A stretch of DNA of 64,000 nucleotides. Source: Mortierella sp. BCC40632 (taxonomy: Eukaryota > Mortierellomycota > Mortierellomycetes > Mortierellales > Mortierellaceae). Below the pieces are notes generated by a model. It did not search any database. It worked only from the letters and a program-made list of their open reading frames with translations, and was not told the DNA's origin. Shown piece by piece: positions 13,357-24,800 of this stretch. The DNA lies in the NCBI GenBank assembly GCA_011634665.1, contig WAEK01000001.1, positions 62,001 through 126,000 of the forward strand, given 5' to 3'. The translations under genes and the position numbers were made by a program. The stretch's first letter is position 1; every line of letters begins with the position of its first letter.

Positions 13357-14550
13357 ATGAGGTATACTGAATATCCCTGCTTCAATCGTGTTGTCAAGTG
13401 CGCGTGTCTTAACTTATTGAAACCATTCTGATCAACTCTTCTTGGCACTTTCTCACAGCAAATTTACCCCTGAAGGTTAGTCCCCCGGCTCCCAGATATT
13501 CAACCCATTCTCCGTAACCTATGCTTTCTCTACTGCTCCATGGTGAGCCAGTAACTGACTTGATGACCCTTCTCCCCCTCTGCAGTTCTCTGGGCTCAGC
13601 GCGACGACAAGGTCTTCTTGACCGTCAACCTCCCCGATATGGAGGACCCTACTGTTAAATTGACCGAGGACAAGTTGACTTTCGCTGCCACACAAAAAGG
13701 AAAGGAATACGCTTTTGAGGTTGAGTTCCACGCAGCCATCGACGCTGAGGTATGGACTATTTCCCTAGCTCCCTGGTTTTGATTCTGAATGTTGCGACCA
13801 TACACCCCACTCTTCTAGCTTGACCGAGCTAATATTGCTAGGTTGATCTGCCCAGAAGGGGGAGAGAGGGGACAGATTCTAGTCCCTTTGCTCGCTGTAT
13901 AAACCTGCCATTTTATCACTTTCGAGCTGATTACCTGCCTATCACTTTGAGCTTCGTATCAAGAGTCGGTGTCTAATATATCTTTTCCACCTTATTTCTT
14001 ATAGAAATCCATTTCCCAGAAGACTGCTCGTCATTTGTTCTACACTTTGTTGAAGAAGGATAATGGTTGGTGGCCCCGTTTGAACAAGGGCAAGAGCAAG
14101 CTTAACTTTGTCAAGACTGATTTTAGCCGCTGGAAGGACGAGGATGATGAAGATGATGATGTGCCAGAATCGCAAGGAATGGATATGGGAGACATGGGCA
14201 TGGGTGGAATGGGCGGTATGGGCGGTATGGGCATGGGCGGCATGGGCGGCATGGGTGGCATGGGTGGCATGGGTGGCATGGGTGGAATGGACTTCCAGCA
14301 GATGATGGCCAGCATGGGTGCCGGTGGCATGGGTGGCCCAGGAATGGGCGACTCGGATGATGACTTGCCGGTAAGTTTCTCTCAGCAATCCTTTGTATAG
14401 TCCTAATTTATCAATCAAGGAGAGCAAACATGATTATGATGCTGATGAACTAACTTGGAACCTTTGGGCCCTACTATCATTCATTGATCTGATCCTTAGT
14501 CCGACGAAGAAGATAATGAGGGCGTTCCTCCTCTGGAAGAGGCAAAGTAA
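13357..14550 (+). CDS. Hsp90 co-chaperone p23/Sba1 (CS domain)
   Basis: Five exons, 13357-13361, 13459-13475, 13586-13749, 14005-14370 and 14500-14550, give 200 residues. The first two exons are 5 and 17 nt; joined they encode MSKFTPE and run in phase into VLWAQRDDKVFLTVNL. Residues 4 to about 105 form the CS beta-sandwich, including the conserved WPRL (here NGWWPRLNKG) and LNFVKTDFSRWKDED. Then come an acidic stretch, a Gly/Met repeat (GGM units, about residues 130-170), and an acidic C-terminus ending PPLEEAK. Sba1/p23 binds the ATP-closed Hsp90 dimer and slows ATP hydrolysis, helping client maturation in cytosol and nucleus. The GGM-rich tail is as in yeast Sba1. Confidence 0.95.
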
Positions 14551-15478
14551 AGACAAAATATCACGGCAGCAGACTGGATCATTTGTTCTAACAAAAAAAT
14601 AAAAATCGTCCATCTACGAAAGGAATGCATTGAAAGAGGGGCCTGGAAAACGAAGAGAAAGATCATCTATCACCCATCCGACCCATGTGGTGGTAGAAAG
14701 ATGAATATAGGAAGCTTAATTGTTTTAGAAAGTCCTGTCGCTTGGATCGTCCCTCCCGGCTCGGAGAACCTCAGCCGTAACCTTGGTCAGCCAGGGAGGC
14801 AAAGGGCACGAGTAAGAGCCATAGCGTGTCGCACAGAACTGGTTGTTCGCCTCTCTGACTCTTTGGTGCGGTGTGCGCGTGAGCATGGGCGTGAAGGAGA
14901 GCTGTTGAGAGAACATGCGCGTGTCGGGGGTTCTGAAAAGAATACAAAACCAGCGATTGTGGTACTACAGATACACTCAGAGCCGCCCTGGTATGTTTTT
15001 TTTGTTGTTGTTGGTGAGTCGGTCTGCGAGTATGTGGTGGTGGCCGCCTATTGGCTCTTCATTGCTCCACAAGAAGAAGAGAGGCAATGTGTACTTGGCT
15101 GCTTTGCTCGGACCGGTGGGAGAGGGGGAAGGGGTCACTCTTTCTCTTTTCAGTTTTCAGCTGGTTCTCATTCTCTTTGTCATCATCCCTTTGTCCCTCG
15201 ATCCGTTCACGACCCCTGCTTTCCTCTCCTCCCCTTTCCTCGTGCGAACAGGACTTTTGAGCAAGCACTAAAAGGTAAGGCGCTCCTCCTTCAAATGCAT
15301 GCGGCCCTATGAAGTAGAAATGCTTCTGAGAAAATGGAGCAAACATTCTTAATCCAACTATGCTCATTCTCCTCTCACCCACATTCTCCACAAAGACTCA
15401 AGATTCAACGAAAACACTAGAGCAGCTAAAAAAAAAAACGAACAAACCCCAGGAAAAGAAACTAAAAGAGATACAGCA
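14551..15478. other. Intergenic between p23 and SURF4
   Basis: Contains the p23 3' UTR and the SURF4 promoter. 15150-15400 is CT-rich on the plus strand, consistent with a leader. No coding sequence is supported. Confidence 0.6.
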
Positions 15479-16454
15479 ATGGACTCTGTCAAGGAAGCAT
15501 CCAGGTCGCTCGAGGAGTATGTCGACCGTGTTGGTCAGCCTATCCGGCCCTACATTCCTGCCATCGCACGCTTTCTGATTGTCGCCACTTTTCTTGAGGA
15601 TGCCTTGAGACTTATGACCCAGTTCAGTGGCCAGAATCAGTTCCTCCAGCGATTCCGTGGGTTCCCGTGGGGCATTAGCCACATGTTCCTTATTGTTAAT
15701 ATTCTGGTAGGTTTCTTGGTTGCCATGCTTGGAAGTTTTTTTTTTTTTTTTTTTTTTCAGGCCCGAGTTGTGCTTTTATGTCCATAATGGGTCAGAGACT
15801 TATCACTCTCGAGTTGGCTTTCCACTTACCTATCTTCTTATTTTCATTCCTTTTGCTTCTGAATAGACCATGTTGGTCTGCTCTTCGCTAGTCATTGCAA
15901 GAAAATATCACGATATCGCAGCGGGAGGACTCTTGGGAGTCATTATCTTCCAAGCATTCGGATATGGCCTTGTCTTTGAGCTCAACTTCTTTCTTCGCAA
16001 CCTCTCTGTCATTGGTGGTCTCCTTATGGTCGTCTCGGACAGCTTCGGCAAGCGCCGCCAGCTCTTTGCAGGACTTCCATCCGTTACAGAGAATGACAAG
16101 CGGACTTACTTCCAGCTTGCAGGACGTGTCCTCCTCATTTTCTTGTTCATTGGATTCATCTTCAATGGCAGCTGGTCCTTTGCCCGTGCTATTGCCTCTA
16201 TTGTTGGGCTGGTTGCGTGTAGTATGATTGCTGTTGGATTTAAGGCCAAGTGGTCCGCTATGTTCTTGGTTGTGTTCCTTTCTGTCTTCAACATTGTTGT
16301 CAACAACTGGTGGTCCACTAGCAACGCTCATTTCCAGAATGATTTCTTGAAGTACGACTTTTTCCAGACTTTGTCCATCATGGGTGGACTCTTGCTTTTG
16401 GTCACCGTCGGACCTGGCGGCTTGAGCATGGATGAGAAGAAGAAGGAATATTAG
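15479..16454 (+). CDS. SURF4/Erv29-family ER cargo receptor
   Basis: Two exons, 15479-15706 and 15867-16454, give 271 residues, matching the family length of about 270. Exon 1 encodes RPYIPAIARFLIVATFLEDALR, the characteristic Surf4 opening. Exon 2 carries further membrane segments with GLLMVVSDSFGKRR, and NNWWSTSNAHFQNDFLKYDF near the C-terminus. The protein ends KKEY, a dilysine KKXX signal for COPI retrieval to the ER. Erv29/Surf4 loads soluble secretory cargo into COPII vesicles. The 160-nt intron ends in a pyrimidine tract and TAG. It converges with ORC2, stops 220 nt apart. Confidence 0.96.
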
Positions 16455-16674
16455 GAAATGTGTAGATAAGAATAGCTGTAAAGACTCCCCTTTTTTCATA
16501 AACTCTTCACTCCCACTACTGCTAACACTGAATGGTCTGTGGATTGTATTTATATTTTTATGTTTTTCTCGCAGCAGATTTTAGTAGTAAAGAAAAGTCG
16601 AATACAATGAGATCTATATGAATACAAAAGTTCGTTCAAAGCTTGCGAGCCAAGAAGATAGTGTCATGGGGCCT

Positions 16675-18606
16675 TCATGAAGACATCGTTTCTAGGATTC
16701 CTTCAAGGACGCCAGCGGCCAATGGAATGTAAAGAATCTCTGTTCCATCGGGAGCTTTGCGAGATTGTACAATCCGATGGTCTCTAAACTCAGTCAACTG
16801 TGTCCTAAACGTGACCGCATTACTGACCAAGAATGCTTCCTGACACCTCTTGAACAAAGACTGATAAGGCATCCCAGCATCCGGCGCGGCCTTGGTAGCT
16901 TTTCCACCACTGGATCCCATCTCCATACCTGCATCTCTTTCTCCTTGAATCTGATGTTCAGCCAAGATTTTAAAGAGTCCTCGTCCATTGGATGTTAAAC
17001 TGGCCAACACAAACTGAATGCCTCTTGGACCAAGTTCACCTTGCCGAACCATGATCGAATTCTCAAAACTGGTTTCCGTCAGATAGGGCTTGTAGGTTGT
17101 CAGCTCATGCCAGACCCATCGAAACCGAGCCGCCTTGACAGTGTCCCACAGTAGGTTGGCATTAATGTGGTCGGTAGAGGCGATTAGGTGAATATGTGGT
17201 GAAGATGCCAAGACGCTCAGAGCAGACTGTGTCTTTTCCGACCGAAGAGCAGCGCCGTCAATGTTGTGGATCAAAAGGTAGATTTTCCGGATATCTCGAT
17301 CTGGCTGTGCAAAGTACCCATGAATGAGGGCGATTTGTTCCTGAAGAGTGCCTGTTGGTCCAGAGTACTTCATAGCCCCTGAACTGATCTTGTCTAGTAT
17401 CTCTCTCATGCCCAGAGTTGGAAAATATCCGTTGATGATGATGAGCGGTGCATCTGTCAGGACTGTGGTCGCAAAATGTGTCAGGAGCTGTCGTTTGGAA
17501 CCATAGCCATAGAACAAGAGGTTGAACCCAGACATGAGTTCAAAATACCACTGCGGGAACTGTTCCTCATAAAGCAAGCCCAGCATTTCAATCTCCTTGG
17601 AATGCTTTGCGGGGGCGCCCTTGAGAGCACGAATAAAGTCTGCGTGCTCGAGCGTTGGCAGCTTCGAGAGTGTATTGTTAGAGGTTCTCGATTTTTGGTG
17701 AAGGTCCTGAAAGTATCGCTCCTTGCCCATTCCATCCTCCTCAAAAAATGACTTTGTAGCTGCGTCACTTGCGTCACGCGCAATCCCCGTAGCAAACTCT
17801 TCGTCACCATCTCCAAAAGCACCTGGCTCCTGGTCCATGTCAGACTCTTCGTCCTCCTCTACATCATGATCATCTTCGTTATCGTCATCTTCTTCAGAAC
17901 TTGCTTCAGTCATCTTTGCTATTGTCCTTGTAATCCGTCTCCGCTTTGAATGCGCTGCAGCTGAATCCCACTCATCAGTCGTGGGCTTGTCCTGCTTCTT
18001 TGAGCCCTTTTCTACCCGTTCCTGTTGCTGCTGCCCACTTTCGATGATCGACTTTAAGCCCTGGGCCTTCTTCTGGGTCTGGAACCCAAACACCTGGCGA
18101 CCGCGTGCATGTCCACTGATCAACGAGTCTTCAACGCCATCAATACTCTGGAGCTTGCTTTCTTCTGCCTTGACTGAAATGGGTATACTGGGCAAGAAAA
18201 CGTCCTGTAACTCGTCGTCTACTCTCCGAGCGTCTGAGAGATCGCCTTGACTATCCTTGTTGCTGCGTCGACCCGTCGAGCCTTTGGCTGATACAGCTCT
18301 TGTAGAAGATGTCGTGGAACTGGTAACAGTTGTAGTGGAGGAACCTTTGACGACGGTCAGTCCAGACTGTATACCCAAGAGTCGCTTGTATCGTGGTTTC
18401 CCGAGAGCAGAGACCACAGTCTTCTTGCTCAGCTTTTTGGCAATGACAGCCTCCCGCTCAGCATCTGCCTGTGATACTTGGCAAGTGATGTGAGTCGCGA
18501 TGTCGTCGTTGGCTTGGTACAAGATTTGAATCATGGTTTTGCGATCAGTCAAGTTTAGCGCGCGCGCCAGCTCTACTGTGTTTGGCGCACGAAGTATATA
18601 CGTCAT
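16675..18606 (-). CDS. ORC2: Origin recognition complex subunit 2
   Basis: An uninterrupted 643-codon gene, unusual in this intron-rich window. The C-terminal half (from about residue 310) matches ORC2: LPTLEHADFIRAL, FPQWYFELMSGFNLLFYGYGSKRQLL (degenerate ATPase P-loop), PLIIINGYFP, LLIHNIDGAALRS, HIHLIASTDHINANLLWD, and the winged-helix segment (GLFKILAEHQI, YQSLFKRCQEAFLVSN). The N-terminal half is hydrophilic, with Ser/Thr tracts and an acidic EEDDDNEDDHDVEEDEE patch near residue 240. ORC2 is a core subunit of the nuclear complex that marks replication origins and recruits Cdc6/Mcm2-7. The start ATG at 18606 is the first in frame. Confidence 0.96.
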   Translation of the reverse strand: MTYILRAPNTVELARALNLTDRKTMIQILYQANDDIATHITCQVSQADAEREAVIAKKLSKKTVVSALGKPRYKRLLGIQSGLTVVKGSSTTTVTSSTTSSTRAVSAKGSTGRRSNKDSQGDLSDARRVDDELQDVFLPSIPISVKAEESKLQSIDGVEDSLISGHARGRQVFGFQTQKKAQGLKSIIESGQQQQERVEKGSKKQDKPTTDEWDSAAAHSKRRRITRTIAKMTEASSEEDDDNEDDHDVEEDEESDMDQEPGAFGDGDEEFATGIARDASDAATKSFFEEDGMGKERYFQDLHQKSRTSNNTLSKLPTLEHADFIRALKGAPAKHSKEIEMLGLLYEEQFPQWYFELMSGFNLLFYGYGSKRQLLTHFATTVLTDAPLIIINGYFPTLGMREILDKISSGAMKYSGPTGTLQEQIALIHGYFAQPDRDIRKIYLLIHNIDGAALRSEKTQSALSVLASSPHIHLIASTDHINANLLWDTVKAARFRWVWHELTTYKPYLTETSFENSIMVRQGELGPRGIQFVLASLTSNGRGLFKILAEHQIQGERDAGMEMGSSGGKATKAAPDAGMPYQSLFKRCQEAFLVSNAVTFRTQLTEFRDHRIVQSRKAPDGTEILYIPLAAGVLEGILETMSS

Positions 18607-18710
18607 TTATATCTTCTATTACGTCAACTTTTTAAAGAGGGCCAGGGAATAACTTGGGCGAGAAGCCTGGCCTTTGTCGCACTCTCTTCGACAGTTCTTA
18701 AAAAGCAGCC
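18607..18710. promoter_or_regulatory. Short divergent promoter ORC2 / eL39
   Basis: Only 104 bp separate the ORC2 ATG from the inferred eL39 ATG. The stretch contains TTACGTCAA near 18619-18627, a CRE/ATF-like element, and a TTTTTAAA sequence. Whether one promoter serves both genes depends on the eL39 first exon, which is inferred. Confidence 0.45.
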
Positions 18711-19707
18711 ATGGTGCGTTCAGTGTATTGAGCCAGTGGGTGGGAGAGACACATTGATCCATCGATCCATACGTCCGACAATCGATCTATCGATGCAGGA
18801 CTCGATACGGCCTCTTCGCTACCATGGATACAAAGGCGATAGCAATTTGTTCGGCCCCCATCAGTGACATCATCGGCATCCTGGGTTTCCATGAGTCATT
18901 TATCAGCATCATCCAACATCAGACTCAGGATTCCAGCGATGAGAACGATGAATCTTTAGAAACTATCGGCATCGTCCATCGCTTCGGCTACTACGCTCAT
19001 TAGCTGCGAAAGAATAGTCTTCTTGCTGACTGGGAAGCTCTTGGCTGATGGAAGGGCGCTACTAGGCATCTAGGGGTCTTTTCTTTCTCAGCATCAGCAA
19101 AACTAGATCCCACTTGGCTTTTGTCTGATGATACAGGACCTGAAGGAAAATATATAGAAATATATATTCTCTAGATGAGAGGACATCTACGCCAACTATT
19201 CAGCTCTTGACCGCAAACCTGGCCAGCCGAAAAAGAAAGAAAGAAAGGAAGGAAGGAAGAGCCGACCTACCTCTCACTCATGGCCAGGCTCCAACTCATC
19301 CCTCCATCTCGAAAACAGGACGGAAACTATTGAACCTATCAGCGATCGTTAACGTGGAATCACCTGGGCTGACACCTTCGGGAACTTTTTTTTTTATCCC
19401 TCACCTCAACGTCTTGGCAAATAGCCTTCCAACAAGTCGTTCATCATCAAGCGTAAGCTCGGAAAGAAGCAGAAGCAGAACCGCCCTCTGCCCAACTGGT
19501 TCCGCATGCGCACCGACAACAAGGTAAAAACTCGTTTTGAGAAATAACGGAGCAGCTGGATCAGAGTTTTTTTTTATTGTTTGTTCTCAAGGTATCGCAC
19601 GTGGATCACTAAGACAATGATTTCTCTATCTCTCTCTCTTCCCTGACAACTAGATCCGCTACAACGCCAAGCGCCGCCACTGGCGCCGCACCAAGTTGGG
19701 CATCTAA
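18711..19707 (+). CDS. RPL39: 60S ribosomal protein eL39
   Basis: Exons: 18711-18713 (ATG only, inferred), 19425-19523 and 19654-19707, giving 51 residues, exactly the eL39 length. Exons 2 and 3 encode [33 protein letters not shown] and [17 protein letters not shown]; the last is nearly invariant in eukaryotes. Exon 2 begins right after an acceptor (AAATAG) at the second codon, so the ATG must be upstream. The only ATG followed by GT between ORC2 and exon 2 that I found is at 18711 (GCAGCCATG, then GTGCGT), implying a 711-nt first intron. eL39 lines the exit tunnel of the large ribosomal subunit. Confidence 0.9.
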
Positions 19708-19986
19708 GCGACTTTGCACACTTTGTCCCCTCCTCGATTTGTGCGATTGGATACTGGTTACGCCATTATAGCATACTGCTTTTATCCCCATAAAAGTTCT
19801 CTTACCTTGTGTGTTTGAACCCACCATGCTGAAGCATTTTGCTACGAAACAAAAGAAAAGGAGATTTTGACCAACAAATGGGGGAACTTAAAAACAACCA
19901 GGACAACGGATAGCAGTGAGAGGCAGGACACTGTTGTCATTTATTACATTGCAGAGAAAAAGAGAACGAAACTGGTTCAATTCGCG

Positions 19987-20023
<37 letters not shown>
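19708..20023. other. Convergent 3' regions of eL39 and Atg27, with a 37-nt T run
   Basis: Tail-to-tail spacer of 316 bp. A T run at 19989-20025 overlaps the last bases of the Atg27 stop codon; on the Atg27 coding strand it is an A run beginning within TAA. Confidence 0.8.
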
Positions 20024-20029
<6 letters not shown>

Positions 20030-21882
20030 GGACGTGTAACCTCCACGGTTTCCACTCGAGCGACCTGTCACGGAATCCCAGACATGGCGGGAAACATCTA
20101 TGACGAGATATGGGAAATCCTTGAGGAACTCTATGAAGCGTGAAATCAATCGCAAAGTTAAACCGAGTGAGTAATTGCGTAGCCAAAAATGAGAAGAGAG
20201 TGAGGGGGGGAGCGTTCTAAGATCTATTGGGATCTCGAACACCGACCAACTGGCCACCACCTGGTTTTTTTTTTTTTCACTTACCAAAGTGGGGAATCAT
20301 ATCGACACCACGGGCTCCATACTTATGATGATTGTAGAATGCTCCCAATGACATGTATAAGAAGCCAAACACCAACAGCACGGTCATAAAAATACCGAAC
20401 CCACTCATACCCTCATCATGAGGGTTCTGGATTTGCTTCCTATATAGGATGACCATACAATGAGAAAATGACCGCATTGGTTAATAAAAGAAAAGAAAAG
20501 AAAAGCGAAAATATCAAAGGTGAATGACTTCTAGCTAGATCAAGATCAAACGAGTCTTTCTCAAATCCACAGGAAGAAAAGATGGCTAGACTTACGGGCA
20601 CGCATGAGAAGATTTCCACGTGAAACGAACAACACCGCCGTTGTCAGAGTCCAAGGTTGGGACAGCTGTTGTATTCGTCTAGAAAGTGTATTTTTGGCAG
20701 AAAGGGGGATCGAAGAACCGAAAGGAATAAAAAAGAAAAAGAGATGTGAGATAGACATCTCGGTAGACTATCCTGCATCTCTTGCGGAGATGCAGAACCA
20801 GCAAGCAAATTGGCTGCTCCCCAATTATTGTGGATCGAAAAGGTATTGAGTCAGGTCTTTTTTTCTTTTTTTCTTTTTTTTCTTTTTTCTTACTGCAGCC
20901 TCGTCGCAGACAAAAGTGATCACGGCAGACTGTTCCTGGCCATCAATAAGGCCTCCCTTCAAGGTCAGGTTCCACGGCGCTAAGTGGCAAGGGGTGTTCC
21001 GTTAATGATCACTCAGCTGTTAGTAATCAGAAGTATCTTTTTCAACAACCAAAAAATCGGTGATCCGACATGAGAGATAGGAAGAGGGAAGAGGGAAGGG
21101 GGTGGGGGTAAGTGTACATGTGAGCTAGGTCGACCAAAGGAGGTTCGACCCCTTGATCACTAAAGAAAAGGGAACAAAAAAACACCCATGATAGCACCCT
21201 TTTTACCTTTAGAAGTGTCTTCCTGACTGACAACTCTAGTGGCCAGAGCTGCGACATCCCGAGCAGGTGTCTTGTCTGTAGCCGGGAAGGAACCGGCAAT
21301 AGACTGCAGGAGGAACGTGGTGGTAGCTCCATCCTCAGCAATTGTCTTCACATCCTGGCAGACCCAGGTTCCTGCAACACAGTGCGTCTTGTCCTGTCCC
21401 TCGGGAACAGCAAGTGCTTTGCATGGGTTGAGTGTATAGTCGTAGCGATAGTTGCTGGGATGTCCAGAACGGACTTGGCCAGTGACAGAGTATGCTCTAC
21501 AAAAAGAAAAAGAAAGGGCAGTTGGAGATCAAGGATAAAGAATCAGATGAGGCACTTTTGTTTGTTGGTTCTGGTCGATTGCCTTCGCCTCACCCCTCAT
21601 CCACAAGACTGAACCAAGCTTGTCTTATGGGTAAAGGATAAGCTCTTGGCATTTCCTGCGTGCATATGATCTGAGCACACGCGTGTGTGAGGCGTGCATG
21701 TGTGAAATTCATCTCTAGACATACACTTCATTCAATGCCGAGATGTTGTAGGTATGGCCGTCGATCACAATGTTCTCGCAGTTGAATGCGGGTGCATCGC
21801 CCTGGGCCGTAGTGGTGGCCAACAGAGATGCGACGATGGCGAAGGCAGCAAAAGCCCCACGGCGGGTGGTGAGTCGGATCAT
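20024..21882 (-). CDS. ATG27: Autophagy-related protein 27 (type I membrane protein, MRH fold)
   Basis: Six exons, 21882-21725, 21496-21207, 20979-20894, 20678-20596, 20439-20285 and 20130-20024, give 292 residues. A signal peptide covers about residues 1-27 (AFAAFAIVASLLATTTAQG). The luminal domain resembles mannose-6-phosphate-receptor homology domains: paired Cys, YRYDYTLNPC, PWNLTLKGGLIDGQEQS, VITFVCDE and FTWKSSHACP. One transmembrane helix follows (FGIFMTVLLVFGFLYMSLGA), then a short tail. The tail ends GYTSV, so the last four residues fit a tyrosine sorting motif YxxPhi, as the C-terminal motif of yeast Atg27 does. Atg27 cycles between Golgi, endosome and vacuole and supports Atg9 vesicle supply in autophagy. 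A distant MRH-type receptor is the alternative, but the overall layout favours Atg27. Confidence 0.9.
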
Positions 21883-24800
21883 TAGGCTTCTCTCTCTCCC
21901 TTTTTTTTTTTCTTTTCCTGTTGATGAATGGATTGTCCCTAGGGTAAACTAGAAGGCGTAGATGGTCGAATCGTTGTCCACTGTTGGCCGTATTTTGCGC
22001 CGTCGATGATGCTATTGAAGAGACTGAAAGGAGATGGAGAAAAGAGAGAGAAAGTGTGTGTGTGTGCGTGTAGTGAGTGCAAAAAAAAAAAAAGTTGGAC
22101 TGGACTTGCCGCGGAGGCCCTGTCAGGAGAAAGGGGTGGGCGGGGGGTAAAAAAGCGCAAACTAGTCGCCACTACTCTTTTCTGCTCGCTGTATTCTCAT
22201 TCCGCCTCAAGACTCTCTATCCCTCCATAGCTATCAGCAGCATGGCACGCATAGAGACTATTTGAGACTAAGGGTCTGAATAATGTTAAGCATGCATAGA
22301 TTCATGCTCACTTTTTTGCCGCAAGCATACCATCTATGTCACCAGTAGCTGAGGATTGTCAATTCAACAGTATATTCACCAGACATTTGTCTTTCCCAAC
22401 AACTCCTGTTCTCTCAGTCTATCCTCGAAAATTAATAAGTGTTAAAAGGCAGATTTTTATGATAACAGACACAGTGTAGGGTAGGTGTTCAGAGTAAAAG
22501 GATCCAAGCCAGGGCAACAAGCCGACAAGTGACTCAAACGTCAGAACTCCAATATTCTTCTGGGCATCGATGGAAAAACACCCATTTCTGAACGCGAGGA
22601 CACAGTGGCTATCCCGAAGGAACTAAACTTTTGCGGACAAAAAGGATTTTAACTATTGAGCTACTCTTTTTCATGGATCTAGATGGTTGAGTTCGCTCAA
22701 GGTGCAGATTGACACACTTCACGGTGGAAGTCCTGTAACCTAAACGTGAAAAGTTGGAATGAAGGAGGAAGAGGAGGAGAGAGCGCAAGAGAGAGAGATG
22801 ACAGTGAACCCGAAAAGTGATGATGCCGACAGATCGCTAGCACCGAACAAAAAGACGTTCATGTCAAACAGGTACGCGCTGTCGTATTGATTTTTTTTCT
22901 TTTTTGTCTCCGTCTATTTTCTTCTTTTCTCTTCAAATATGATATCGGAACAAATGCGAGGCCAATCCAGCTTTACTGCGTTAGCTCATAACAGCGGAAC
23001 AACAAAAACCTCCTTGACCCCGAGGATCCGAAAACCCCTGATAGGTCCAGGTCCTTTGGCACCGTGTGCGACTCTTGAAAGCTTCGAAATAGCTCACTCC
23101 TCTTTACTAAAGAGCGGAAGAACAATCTATATCCACCCTTGAGCCTACAGCATGATTCAGAGAACAGTGAGCACAGTAGAAATGAAAAGGAGAAAGAGGT
23201 AGAAACAAAAGCATCGAACAAAGTCAGAAAAGCTCAAAGAGAGCTACAACTCGAGATGTAGTACAGAGTCGGCACATGGAAACCAGGCGACAACAGGGTC
23301 TGACAAAAGGCCCTTACAGCTCAAAGTCCCTTCCAAAGGAATCCTCATTCTCCTGTCCTGGATCGCTTTTGATCTGGATAGGCCATCACCATTTTCATTG
23401 CCGATAAAAGAAAAGAGATGCAGTAGATGCATCTCCTTGGAAACAAAGTGAGATATGAGGATCCGCAATACGGTATCAAAATCGGGGAAAATCGTCCAAG
23501 GAGCTTATGAATTTCTCGGTTCGTTTCTCGCTCTACACTTTCCCTCCTCCTCCTCCTCCTTCTCTTTCTCCTCCTCCTCCCGTGTACCTCTTGACCACTT
23601 TCTCTTTAAAAGTTATACTCCAGCTCAATAACATTTTCAAAAAAGCACCAAGCTATACAATAGGCTGAATGGGGTGCTAGAGATGCCACGGAATAGGAAA
23701 AAATGCTTCTAGAGGAAAAGTGAGAGGGGAGGAGGGGTCAAGAGCTTCGTAGACTCTCTAGAGCTTGATTAGCCGGAAGTATTTTGACACAATGGGTTCT
23801 AGGTCACCAAGAGACAAAGAGAGAGAAACTAGAGCAGGGGAGTGGATGAGAGAGAATGAGGAGAGTCTGCGTGTCGAGATAGGAGACAGCCAGGCGTCGC
23901 CCACCATTGCTCTACACGTTATTGGATGCCTCATTCTCGTTTGCTGGCCATGCAGTACTCACGACGGCTAGCAGGAAACCCCTCAGGGGATAATTTGACT
24001 GAGGCTATTGTGAGATTTGTGCTTCTCTCTTATCATCGCCGTCCATGACAAGTGTTCCTAGCCAGACAGGGATCCCTATCCACCGCCACAGTCTCAACGA
24101 GCATGGTGGCATCTTTTGCAGCACACGCTAGGGCGTCTTCCCTTTGGATGCCCCATTCCTAATGCATGCATCCCTTGTTCAAGGGAAGAGTTGAAAAAAA
24201 AAAAAAAAAAGCAGACGTTAACATTGTCGAGTACAACGTTGTTTGACCCTACCTTGCCCTGGCCTCGCGCTTCAGCAAAAACAAACGAATCCTATCCTCT
24301 CCCCTCGCGAACCAACCCTTCCTGGAGCTGGTACTAGCCTGTGCATAAACACCTTCCTAAAATATTTGATACAGACAAAGAGAATAGTAAACCTCTAAAG
24401 AATCGTGAAGCTGCACATGTGTGAGCGGTGGTCGTGCCACAAGATATGTCGGATCCCTTTACATATCTGTTTGTTTGGTAAATGTTAATCCATCCTACAT
24501 AATAATGCGATCGCGATTTTTCCTGCCTGGCGCCCTCTCAAGGTGATGGATCTTCATGGGCTCACTAACACTGCTAGTTCCTACACATACTTCCTCTCGA
24601 CTCTTCTCTCCGTATGTCTTGCAGTGTGCCTTCTCTTGTACCGAGGGAGAGAGTGAGAGAGTGAGCGCAAAAATGCGTAAAATTGACTACTTCACTACTT
24701 CGAAAGGGGCCAGCTTTCGCTCCTCCCCTTAGATATATTTTGCAAGGGTGCTGACCCACTTGGATGTCCACACATCCACTCCAGGCTCCTTTTTCCAGGA

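Noticed and set aside
14205..14340. Short tandem repeat in the p23 gene resembling a repeat array
   Set aside because: It is the in-frame Gly-Gly-Met coding repeat of p23/Sba1. There are no spacers, so it is not CRISPR-like.
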